From positions 1 to 23,344 of the forward strand of contig NZ_CAJJWO010000080.1 of the NCBI RefSeq assembly GCF_905196875.1: 23,344 nt of DNA, in the 5' to 3' direction. Below the pieces are notes generated by a model, which did not search any database, was not told where the DNA came from, and saw only the letters and a program-made list of their open reading frames with translations. Position numbers and translations under genes: made by a program. Of the stretch, positions 16,418 through 23,344 are shown piece by piece (the stretch's first letter is position 1; each line of letters opens with the position of its first letter). Origin of the DNA: an uncultured Parabacteroides sp. Lineage in GTDB: Bacteria > Bacteroidota > Bacteroidia > Bacteroidales > Tannerellaceae.

Positions 16418-16480
16418 TTTCATATATTATGAAACAGTTTTTCCATATATTATGAAAATAGATTTCCGTATATTCAGGAA
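16418..16480. repeat. Three palindromic repeats at exact 23-bp period
   Basis: The units are TTTCATATATTATGAAA (16418-16434), TTCCATATATTATGAAA (16441-16457) and TTCCGTATATTCAGGAA (16464-16480). Each is a full or near palindrome, with arms TTYC and GRAA around an AT core. The same position of each unit recurs at exactly 23 bp, about two helical turns. They lie between the Cys-containing small gene and fecR, 127-189 bp before the fecR ATG. This looks like a multi-site operator for a dimeric regulator, though no cognate regulator can be assigned from the window. Confidence 0.6.
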
Positions 16481-16518
16481 GAAAAATTCCCCAAAATGGG
16501 CAAAAAACTTTTCCTATT

Positions 16519-16965
16519 TTACTTCTTTCGATGCAAGTCGTAGTATTCCACGTATTCGTCAAAGACAAGGTCGTCCGTTATTCCCCTATTAAGAAACAGT
16601 TTCCGTATATAGGCTTGTTCGGCTGGTTTGATAAGACGCTCTTTCCGCTTAAAGCGGTAGTAGGCAGTCTGCCCGAAATGTCCGATCATCCGCTGCTTGA
16701 TCTCAATGGCATCGTTGTACGGAATACGGTCAAGCAGGTGGCTGATTCCCCGTGCATATTGTTCCGGCTGGTCGAGAACGAAAAGCTGGCAATCTTCCCC
16801 TGAAGGTGCAATGTGAGCGGGATTTACAACAGGGACGACGCTCCGCTCTTTCGGCATGCGCAATGCGACCTGCCGACGCAAACATTTATCTCCCCGAAGG
16901 CATTCACCGTTCAAACAATGGGCAAAAGAATATGGGAACTGGCTATAATCGAAATCCGGGCTCAT
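16519..16965 (-). CDS. Small Cys-containing protein of uncharacterised Bacteroidales family (DUF6078-like)
   Basis: This 148-residue protein lacks a signal peptide or membrane segment, so it should be cytoplasmic. The N-terminus has the arrangement HCLNGECLRGDKCLRR, with C17, C22 and C28, which could bind a metal or iron-sulfur centre; C59 is a further Cys. The rest is mixed helical and basic (AYYRFKRKERLIKPAEQAY, then an acidic, Tyr-rich end, DEYVEYYDLHRKK). It resembles proteins I remember as DUF6078, common in Bacteroidales and without known function. It lies 41 bp after the ECF sigma gene and before fecR, so it splits the usual sigma/anti-sigma pair. A role in regulating the sigma factor or reading the 23-bp repeats is possible but unsupported by any recognisable DNA-binding motif. 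Confidence 0.7.
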   Translation of the reverse strand: MSPDFDYSQFPYSFAHCLNGECLRGDKCLRRQVALRMPKERSVVPVVNPAHIAPSGEDCQLFVLDQPEQYARGISHLLDRIPYNDAIEIKQRMIGHFGQTAYYRFKRKERLIKPAEQAYIRKLFLNRGITDDLVFDEYVEYYDLHRKK

Positions 16966-17006
16966 AGATGTATTATTTTATTAACCTGACAAACATACAT
17001 ATATTT

Positions 17007-17564
17007 CTACAACCCTAAAAAGAATATCGGTAAATAATCTTTCAAAGCAACCCGAAGTACCTTCAAAGCCTTGGTTATGTGAAATTCTACGGCTTTGGTC
17101 GAAAGGCCCAGCGCTTCAGCTATCTCTTTATGGCTTTGGTTACGGTAGCGACTCCTTGTAAAAATATCACGTGTCTGGGGCGGAAGTGTCAATAAGGTTT
17201 TATTCACCAAATCCTGCAACTCTTCGGAAAATATCCGTTCGGGGTTGCAGGCTTCAAGCGTAGCGATACGCACATTCAACTTCCGGGCTTCATGCGCCTG
17301 CATGGACTCGACAAAGTCTTCCCGGATATGTTGCTGCCGCAGGTAATCCAGAGATTTGTGTTTGATGACAGTCAGTAAGTAGGCAAGCACATGGGTATGA
17401 GCTTCGAGTTTATGACGGTTTTCCCAATAGTACATCAGACTTTCGACAACAATGTCCTCCGCCACCATTTCGTCATCCACATACGTCCTGGCAAAATGGA
17501 TAAAACGCCCTTTGTAGTTCGTAAACAGATGATTAAACATTCGTATTTCTTCACTCTCACTCAT
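17007..17564 (-). CDS. ECF-type RNA polymerase sigma-70 factor (Bacteroidetes PUL type)
   Basis: This 185-residue alternative sigma factor directs RNA polymerase to PUL promoters when freed from FecR. Sigma region 2 covers about 11-80 (FTNYKGRFIHFARTYVDDEM, VVESLMYYWENR). Sigma region 4 covers about 118-172, with an HTH at QSHKEIAEALGLSTKAVEFHITKALKVLR. No extra C-terminal sensor domain is present, and length is normal. ATG 17564 is used; an internal ATG at 17540 (MFNHLF) is also possible. It starts 62 bp after the GH3 gene and so may be partly cotranscribed with the upstream hydrolases. The expected target is the susCD promoter and perhaps its own. Partners in the window are FecR at 15332-16291 and the STN-containing SusC. 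Confidence 0.94.
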   Translation of the reverse strand: MSESEEIRMFNHLFTNYKGRFIHFARTYVDDEMVAEDIVVESLMYYWENRHKLEAHTHVLAYLLTVIKHKSLDYLRQQHIREDFVESMQAHEARKLNVRIATLEACNPERIFSEELQDLVNKTLLTLPPQTRDIFTRSRYRNQSHKEIAEALGLSTKAVEFHITKALKVLRVALKDYLPIFFLGL

Positions 17565-17626
17565 AATAATGCCGCTAGCGGGGGATAAAGATAGGGAAAA
17601 TATTCTTTGCCGCTAAATATCATTGT

Positions 17627-19783
17627 TTATTCATCCCGAAAATAAGCCTCAGCCCTTATATCATCCGAGGCAGAGCCTATTAACACCTTGAATATCCCTG
17701 GTTCGGCAACCCATCCATGCCGGGCTGGATCATAGAAACTCAACGCTTCCTTATCAATAGTGAAAGAGATGTTGCAAGTTTCACCCGGTGCCAAATGGAC
17801 TTTCCGGAAACCTTTCAACTCCTTAACCGGACGGGGCAAGGAAGCTTCTTGGTCGTGAATATACAATTGTACGACTTCCGCCCCTTCGCAAGAGCCGGTA
17901 TTCGTCACAGGCAACGTCACAGTCAACCGGCCTGTTTCATCCATCTCCTGCTTGTCGAGCGAAATCTTTCCATACTTGAACGTTGTATAACTCAACCCGT
18001 GTCCAAAAGCAAAGAGCGGTTTGATCTTTTCCTTTTCCGTCCAACGGTAACCAACCCAAATACCTTCTTTATACACAACTTCCTTTGTTCCGCCAAAAGC
18101 ATTCATGGCATGTGCCGCATTGTCTTCCAAACGGACCGGAAAGGTAAAAGGCAGTTTGCCGGAAGGATTCGTCCGACCGAAAAGTACCGAAGCAATGGCT
18201 GTACCACTCTCCATCCCGCCGTACCACGCCTGTAGAAGAGTATGCACCTCTTTGATCCAAGGCATAGCGTAGGCGTTTCCGCTGATCATCACTGCAACCA
18301 AGTTCGAATTGGCAGCGATCAATTCCGGCAACAATTCGTTCTGACCGAATGGCAAATCATACGACTTCCGGTCAGCCCCTTCACTATCCTGTCCTTCTAT
18401 CTTGAGCATACCACCGATGAACAATACGACATCCGCTGTTTTTGCTGCCTTGACGGCTTCCTGTTTCAAGCTATCTGCCGATACCCCTTTCGCAGACGAG
18501 TAACCGGGCTGATAAACCACCTCTACCTGTCCGCCCACCAAGTTGCGGATGCCATCGAGCGGTACCACCTCATATTTTGCCTGCACCTCAGACGAACCGC
18601 CCCCGTCTGCCGTTGTCCGGACAGCATTCTCGCCGACTACCAAAATCCGCTTCAACTTCGACACATCCAGTGGCAATACATTCTTCTTGTTCTGCAACAA
18701 TACGATTCCCTCTTCCGCTACCCGGCGAGCCGCTTCGGCATGTTCCGGTGTCGCCAACGTGCCCCAAGGACGGTCGGCAGCCATGTTCGTCCGGTACATC
18801 ATGCGCAGGATGCGTCTGACCTTCTCATTCAATTCCTTCTCGCCGACTTTTCCCTCGCGGATCAGTTTCAGGTAAGGTTCAGCCAAATAATAGTTATCGA
18901 ATGCTTCGGAAGAACCTAGACGAGTACCGTACTCTAAGTCCAACCCATTGAAAATAGCCTCTTCCGTATCATGTGTACCGCCAAAATCAGAAAGAACCAC
19001 CCCATCGAAGCCCCACTCCTTACGCAGGATGTCATCCAAGAGATATTTGTTATGGCAACAATGTTGTCCGTCATATTTATTGTAAGCCCCCATGATGGTC
19101 CACACTTTTCCTTCCTGCACCGCAGCCTTGAAAGCCGGCAGGTAGATTTCATGCAGGGTACGTTCGTCTACAAGCGTATTGACTCCATACCGGTTAGCCT
19201 CCTGGTTGTTCACGGCAAAGTGTTTCACACAAGCTGCCACCTTATTGGACTGGACGCCTTGGATATATGAAACCGCCATTTTAGAAGCCAAGTAAGGATC
19301 CTCTCCCATATACTCAAAGTTGCGACCGTTCATGGGCGAGCGGAAGATATTCACACCCGGTCCTAATATGATATTCTTGTTGCGATACAATGCCTCTTCG
19401 CTATACGCCTTGCCGAACAAATCACCCATTTCCGGATTCCAAGTCGCAGCCAGGCAAATCATAGAAGGGAAAGCCGTACAGGAATCGTTGTTTGCATGGG
19501 CATTGTTCCAATTGCTCCATTCCATTTCCGGACGCAATCCGACCGGTCCGTCCGTGGGGTTATTATCCGGTATTCCCAAACGGGGAACACCCCACGAGCG
19601 GTATCCGCCATTGGCATGCAACAGCCGGACTTTTTCTTCCAGCGTCATACGGGACAAGGCATCCTCGATACGTTCTTCCATCGGTTTTGTTGCATCCTGA
19701 TAGACCGGCTTCGTTTGAGAAAAACCGGTTAAACTACTTATCACACACAAAAAAAGTATTTCTATTCTCTTTACAAGTTTCAT
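17627..19783 (-). CDS. Exported GH3 beta-glycosidase (beta-glucosidase/xylosidase type)
   Basis: The 718-residue protein has a signal peptide (MKLVKRIEILFLCVISSLTGFSQ), so it is periplasmic. The ATG at 19783 is used; in-frame TTG 19801 upstream is unlikely. Domain order is the GH3 one: TIM barrel (about 25-330), alpha/beta sandwich (about 345-560) and C-terminal fibronectin-III-like domain (about 610-718). Substrate-pocket KHFAVNNQE and nucleophile D266 in VVLSDFGG are present. Candidate acid/base E468 lies in DSEGADRKS, the region where GH3 enzymes carry it. GH3 enzymes remove terminal beta-linked glucose, xylose or related sugars. It starts 73 bp after the GH38-like gene, and a small hairpin lies in the gap. 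Which sugar is removed cannot be set from sequence; a terminal beta-glycosidase beside a GH120 beta-xylosidase fits a xylose- or glucose-containing substrate. Confidence 0.93.
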   Translation of the reverse strand: MKLVKRIEILFLCVISSLTGFSQTKPVYQDATKPMEERIEDALSRMTLEEKVRLLHANGGYRSWGVPRLGIPDNNPTDGPVGLRPEMEWSNWNNAHANNDSCTAFPSMICLAATWNPEMGDLFGKAYSEEALYRNKNIILGPGVNIFRSPMNGRNFEYMGEDPYLASKMAVSYIQGVQSNKVAACVKHFAVNNQEANRYGVNTLVDERTLHEIYLPAFKAAVQEGKVWTIMGAYNKYDGQHCCHNKYLLDDILRKEWGFDGVVLSDFGGTHDTEEAIFNGLDLEYGTRLGSSEAFDNYYLAEPYLKLIREGKVGEKELNEKVRRILRMMYRTNMAADRPWGTLATPEHAEAARRVAEEGIVLLQNKKNVLPLDVSKLKRILVVGENAVRTTADGGGSSEVQAKYEVVPLDGIRNLVGGQVEVVYQPGYSSAKGVSADSLKQEAVKAAKTADVVLFIGGMLKIEGQDSEGADRKSYDLPFGQNELLPELIAANSNLVAVMISGNAYAMPWIKEVHTLLQAWYGGMESGTAIASVLFGRTNPSGKLPFTFPVRLEDNAAHAMNAFGGTKEVVYKEGIWVGYRWTEKEKIKPLFAFGHGLSYTTFKYGKISLDKQEMDETGRLTVTLPVTNTGSCEGAEVVQLYIHDQEASLPRPVKELKGFRKVHLAPGETCNISFTIDKEALSFYDPARHGWVAEPGIFKVLIGSASDDIRAEAYFRDE

Positions 19784-19814
19784 AAGTTTATATATTTTCA
19801 ATTTAACTGTACAT

Positions 19815-19834
19815 GTTCCTCAATGGTAAGGAAC
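19815..19834 (-). repeat. Small hairpin between GH38-like and GH3 genes
   Basis: GTTCCT and AGGAAC form a perfect 6-bp stem around an 8-base loop in the 73-bp intercistronic gap. There is no T-run, so it is more likely an mRNA processing or stability stem than a terminator. It is short enough to arise by chance. Confidence 0.25.
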
Positions 19835-19856
19835 AGATGGAACTAATACAAGACAA

Positions 19857-21848
19857 TTATAAATCGATTTGTTCGATTGTGAAGCGATAGGTCAACGAGC
19901 CCTCGTTCCACATGCAGAAATTTGTATTCCAAAGATTATTACTCAGATTAAAATGAATGCCTCCCTCTTTGGCTGGATATTTCAATGAATAGTTTATTCC
20001 TTTCGCTTCGCCTACATTAACAAGAAAAGCGGCTTCACTCCATATACGGATGGTCCCAGATGAAGTCACCAGATCTACATAACGGTCGATTCCATGCTGC
20101 TGGCGATTCCCCTTTTCTACCACATCGAGCAGATCGACACGCTCTCCAACCTTTTCCGCAACGATCGAAAGAATATCATCCGTATTAAAAGACAGCCAAT
20201 AGGCTTCCGGCAAACGGACGGCAGGTTTGCCTGTTATAGTCAACGCGACCTCTGCCTTCTTTCCGTTCTTATATTCCAACACGTCCACATACATCTTCTC
20301 CGGATATACCCGCCGGTCGACTCCCGGACGTTCCGGGAAGACAAGTTCGCTTATTATCCGAATACCTTTTTTATCTTTACGCACCTCCTGTTTGATAGTC
20401 TGTGCGGGAAGAGAAACGCTTACGGCTTTCGATTTATCCAGTCCAGGCTTGCCTATATCCGCCAAAGCCCATCCGTAATGGGCACGCAAGTAATTATCCA
20501 GATACCGTTGATAATCGGCAGCGTCATACATTTGATAAGACAACCCTTCAATCTTCAACGTACCGTTTTTCAAAACAGCAGCCTGCCAAGGGGTAGAAGA
20601 GACCGCTTTCGATTTCTTTGTAAACGAAGGAGCTTCCACCTGGTCGACCTTTTTCATTTCAGCCAATGCCTCTTCCTGCAAATTCTGAGGCAAATACTGG
20701 ATCGCACTATAAATATAGTCGTCCAACTCTTTCCAGGAAACTTCCGCCTTTTGGAAAGGTGCAGTGGAACGGGCGGGGAGGAAAAGATCCATATCGTATT
20801 TGTCCCAATTATGGAGATGTGTTTTCACATCAACTCCCTGCGTATGTTCGGCTATCAACCCCAACTCCAAAGCAAAGTCGAGTGCCGCATCACTGTTTTT
20901 ATCTATTTTCTTTTCACGCAGCCATTTGGAATAAAGTTCTGACAACACCCTGAATTTTGCCATGCGTATCGGGGCACTTCCATAACCATAAATCCAAGTA
21001 TCCCCAATTTCAGAAGTAACTACCGGCAACTGATCCTGTCTGGCAATCAATTCCTCTGCTATTTCATTGAAAGAACAGGCTATTAATCGAGCTTTCGGAT
21101 AACGTTTATGCAAATCGGCATAAATAGCCTTCACCTTTTCATACGAATGAGGTCCGTGATTATCGCCGGTAAAGTTGATCGAGATGACCGACTTGCCACC
21201 GGGTAAAATATTCTCTGAACCGTAATCTTGCTGATAAACCAATATCAACTCGCTACCATCCGTATCCCTCCAACGGCAAAATTCCGGCACGCCGGGAATG
21301 GGACAGGCAGGATTGACACCGATATGCAGGAAACGGATACCGGCACGGCTCATCGGAGCCACAATGCTACGTGTATGCCCCGGTACATCCGTCATCTTGG
21401 CGGCAATCGTTTTCTTGCCATACTTCTCATCCAGCTTATGCGACAACAACAAGCCGGTTTCAAACAAATCCTTGTTCATCGACTCCGATTCGTAGGTATA
21501 AGGAACTGCATTCCAGACAATATCCCCCCGTTTGATAGCCGCTTCCAGGCGTTCCACTTCCTGGGGCGATGCCGTATGGAGATATTTCCAGATCAGCCAC
21601 GCCCCTGTTGTCCAAACATATTTTTCACTAGCATTCTCTGCACGTAGCTTTTCCGACACATCCAATGCTTTCGGTATAAACTCGTTGACATACCGCTGGG
21701 TCACCACGGAACTCAAATCGGTAAACCCGACATCCAAATGTGTTTTGAAAACAACATACACCCTCTCGACAGAGGTATTTACTTCCTGTCCTTTGAGTTG
21801 AAGAAATCCTCCCAATGCAATCAGGAGAAATAATATAATTCGCTTCAT
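19857..21848 (-). CDS. Exported GH38-like glycoside hydrolase (DUF5054 type)
   Basis: The 663-residue protein has signal peptide MKRIILFLLIALGGFLQLKG and is probably periplasmic. The ATG at 21848 gives that signal; ATG 21854 would add two residues. It is not close to the other GH38 gene overall, but shares the same catalytic plan. H37 and D39 lie in KTHLDVGFTD (zinc), D154 in TDVPGHT (zinc/nucleophile) and H335 in IAEHTQG (fourth ligand, matching GSEHTW in the other). It matches the family I recall as DUF5054, a GH38-related group without known substrate. Length is shorter than classical GH38 enzymes, with a reduced C-terminal beta region from about residue 420. It is first in a unit with GH3, directly behind operator copy 3. 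Activity on an alpha-linked sugar is likely by fold; mannose is not assured. Confidence 0.8.
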   Translation of the reverse strand: MKRIILFLLIALGGFLQLKGQEVNTSVERVYVVFKTHLDVGFTDLSSVVTQRYVNEFIPKALDVSEKLRAENASEKYVWTTGAWLIWKYLHTASPQEVERLEAAIKRGDIVWNAVPYTYESESMNKDLFETGLLLSHKLDEKYGKKTIAAKMTDVPGHTRSIVAPMSRAGIRFLHIGVNPACPIPGVPEFCRWRDTDGSELILVYQQDYGSENILPGGKSVISINFTGDNHGPHSYEKVKAIYADLHKRYPKARLIACSFNEIAEELIARQDQLPVVTSEIGDTWIYGYGSAPIRMAKFRVLSELYSKWLREKKIDKNSDAALDFALELGLIAEHTQGVDVKTHLHNWDKYDMDLFLPARSTAPFQKAEVSWKELDDYIYSAIQYLPQNLQEEALAEMKKVDQVEAPSFTKKSKAVSSTPWQAAVLKNGTLKIEGLSYQMYDAADYQRYLDNYLRAHYGWALADIGKPGLDKSKAVSVSLPAQTIKQEVRKDKKGIRIISELVFPERPGVDRRVYPEKMYVDVLEYKNGKKAEVALTITGKPAVRLPEAYWLSFNTDDILSIVAEKVGERVDLLDVVEKGNRQQHGIDRYVDLVTSSGTIRIWSEAAFLVNVGEAKGINYSLKYPAKEGGIHFNLSNNLWNTNFCMWNEGSLTYRFTIEQIDL

Positions 21849-21890
21849 ATACATAGATTTATTTTTTCATGGCATGAATATTTCAAGTTA

Positions 21891-21898
21891 CAAATATA
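21891..21898 (-). promoter_or_regulatory. Promoter -7 box (TATATTTG) of the GH38-like/GH3 operon
   Basis: The minus strand reads TATATTTG, a full match to TAnnTTTG, 42 bp upstream of the GH38-like ATG. Its 14-base surrounding (plus strand GTTACAAATATAAA) is identical to that at 6621-6634 for GH97. The 42-bp element starts 19 bp upstream in both. Confidence 0.65.
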
Positions 21899-21917
21899 AA
21901 AGCAGCTATCACTATGA

Positions 21918-21959
21918 AAAATAGCAAATAGCTGCTTATTTAGTGGATTATTATTGCTT
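21918..21959 (-). promoter_or_regulatory. 42-bp operator copy 3, upstream of the GH38-like/GH3 operon
   Basis: It starts AAAATAGCAAAT and ends GTGGATTATTATTGCTT (plus-strand reading), with the same length as copies 1 and 2. Variation among copies is confined to about a dozen central bases. Minus-strand half-sites are AAGCAATAAT and AAGCAGCTAT, 22 bp apart. It is wedged between the GH120 stop, 8 bp away, and the GH38-like promoter, so a new transcript begins here within the locus. It is probably an AraC-type activator site. Confidence 0.7.
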
Positions 21960-21967
21960 GCTAAACA

Positions 21968-23344
21968 TTACCAAACTTTGATACGATTACCTGATAATAT
22001 CTCAAACGGACCTATAGAAGGAGATACTGTTGATCTCTCTTCTCCCAAGAAATCCTTGTCCAATGTAAACGGGGTACCATCTGCATTCTCAAACGGATAG
22101 GTCGTCACCTTGGCAACTCCCAAACGGCCGGTATTGACCGGTTTACCTTTCAACCGAGACAACTTAGTTTCCCCTTCGAATGTGATATACACTTCATCCG
22201 CAACCTCTTCCACTTTGAAAGAGGGGTCGAAGGCATCATCCACCACTCCCTGTTCTTTATCTTTCATAGGTTGTGAACCTTTACAGAACAGGTTATCTTC
22301 GGCATAAATCATGCCTTTCACCTCATTCAAAAACTCCAAGCCATACAACTTCTTATCAGCTCCTCCCACAAAAATATTGTTATAAAAACGCAGGTCGCCA
22401 TGTTTTATAGGACTTACACCTTTAAGCTCGGTAGAATGGTTCAATTGGTAAGGGGTAAAACGGGTATAGTCTGCTTGCAGAGTCAACTTCCCCCCAAAAA
22501 GATTATTCAGATAAGCTCCTCCATCCGTTGATTGGCAAAGCGACAGGGAAGAAAGAAACAGATTATTATCCACAATATACGGACCATGGCTCACTTCTAT
22601 AAACAAATCAGTCGAATTACGATACATCAAATTACCGGACACCCGTGTTCCTTGCGTCATCCAATCCAACCACATACCATACGACGTACAATCATGAATG
22701 CGGTTGTTCTTTATCACGGCATCGATCGCGCCGTGAAACTTGATCCCGGCAATCTCATACCCGTTATACTGATCCTTTACGTGAATATTATAGATATGAT
22801 TACCATAGATTTCGCTGAAGGCAGCCATCGTTCCACAAATAGCCGTTTGTTCACAATTATAAATCGTATTGTTGCGGACAATGTGAGAACCGATCGTTTC
22901 TTTGTTCCAGCCATGGCGTGTTGTGTTGAATACGACTTCTATATAAGAGATATGTCCATCCTTCACTCCATCGGCATCATCAGCAGGAAGTACCCCATCG
23001 CCGGTTGTACGCTCCTTGCCCAACGTGATGCCTGTGCTCTTGGCATCGTGGATAATATTATTTTCTATAATCCAACCTTTACACCAGTGCGTAGCAATTA
23101 CCCCCACCTGCTCATTCGTCGGCGAAGCCCACTTCGTACCCGCCTGGCTCATTTCAAACCCTTTGATGGTGATATAGTTCAATTGCTGCTTATCCGGATA
23201 GAAACAGGTCGGACGGGCTACCACCTCGACACATTCCTTATTGGGATCTGCGGTACCGAAGCGAGCCCAGATGGTCGTGTTTTCGTCATCCGTTTCACAA
23301 TACCAAAAGTCGATCGTTCCTTCCGGATCCGCCTTGCATATATG
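21968..23344 (-). CDS. GH120-like beta-xylosidase, N-terminus cut by window edge
   Basis: 458 residues are visible and the frame stays open to the right edge, so roughly the first 190 residues of a GH120-size protein (about 640) are missing. The visible part is a right-handed parallel beta-helix with many short turns (NNTIYNC, KNNRIHDC, VDNNLFL). GH120 enzymes release xylose from xylo-oligosaccharides with retention. The characterised member uses an Asp nucleophile and a Glu acid/base 23 residues apart. Here Asp in MWLDWMTQGTR (codon 22664-22666) and Glu in DLFIEVSHGP (codon 22595-22597) are exactly 23 apart. No lipobox or signal is visible because the N-terminus lies outside. It precedes operator copy 3 and so is transcribed from elsewhere to the right. 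Alternative: another beta-helix family of carbohydrate enzymes, if the match were only fold-level. Confidence 0.8.
   Translation of the reverse strand, partial: HICKADPEGTIDFWYCETDDENTTIWARFGTADPNKECVEVVARPTCFYPDKQQLNYITIKGFEMSQAGTKWASPTNEQVGVIATHWCKGWIIENNIIHDAKSTGITLGKERTTGDGVLPADDADGVKDGHISYIEVVFNTTRHGWNKETIGSHIVRNNTIYNCEQTAICGTMAAFSEIYGNHIYNIHVKDQYNGYEIAGIKFHGAIDAVIKNNRIHDCTSYGMWLDWMTQGTRVSGNLMYRNSTDLFIEVSHGPYIVDNNLFLSSLSLCQSTDGGAYLNNLFGGKLTLQADYTRFTPYQLNHSTELKGVSPIKHGDLRFYNNIFVGGADKKLYGLEFLNEVKGMIYAEDNLFCKGSQPMKDKEQGVVDDAFDPSFKVEEVADEVYITFEGETKLSRLKGKPVNTGRLGVAKVTTYPFENADGTPFTLDKDFLGEERSTVSPSIGPFEILSGNRIKVW

Noticed and set aside
17572..17581. Palindrome CCGCTAGCGG just before the sigma gene
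   Set aside because: It is only 10 bp, single copy, and may be chance next to the start codon.
6882..23344. Assigning the whole locus to xylan or glucuronoxylan degradation
   Set aside because: The GH120 and GH67N-like hits alone point that way, but no endo-xylanase is visible and the GH38 and GH97 genes do not fit.

Overview
The window comes from a gut-type Bacteroidales genome (Parabacteroides- or Bacteroides-like). The grounds are a SusC/SusD pair, an ECF sigma/FecR pair, exported glycoside hydrolases and Bacteroidetes-style TAnnTTTG promoter boxes. It is most of one polysaccharide utilization locus (PUL). All genes lie on the minus strand except the araC-type regulator at the left edge. 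No tRNA, rRNA, transposase, integrase or CRISPR array was seen.

Layout, read in the minus direction from the right edge. A GH120-like beta-xylosidase is cut by the window end. Next comes an operator/promoter and a GH38-like (DUF5054-type) enzyme, then a GH3 beta-glycosidase. An ECF sigma factor, a small Cys-containing protein and a FecR anti-sigma factor follow, with a 23-bp triple repeat in front of fecR. After these come an STN-containing SusC, a SusD lipoprotein and a large GH67N-like protein carrying a malectin-like domain. A second operator/promoter sits beside a decayed araC copy. The last genes are GH97, a small lipocalin-like lipoprotein and a GH38 alpha-mannosidase-like enzyme, which converges on the plus-strand AraC regulator. 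The first 268 bases hold no gene; they contain inverted repeats and the first operator copy.

Two regulatory systems are interleaved. Import (SusCD) is probably controlled through the STN domain, FecR and ECF sigma. A candidate plus-strand antisense RNA lies over the susC leader. Two hydrolase transcripts (GH97-lipoprotein-GH38 and GH38-like-GH3) instead carry near-identical 42-bp elements at identical distance from identical -7 boxes. A third copy lies just upstream of araC. The simplest reading is that the AraC protein controls these hydrolase operons.

The visible enzymes look exo-acting: beta-xylosidase, beta-glycosidase, two GH38-type enzymes, an inverting-type GH97 and a GH67-like protein. 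No endo-acting depolymerase is visible. This suggests side-chain trimming of a branched heteroglycan or a glycoconjugate, but the substrate cannot be named from sequence. Domain names and families are assigned from recognised motifs, not from database searches.
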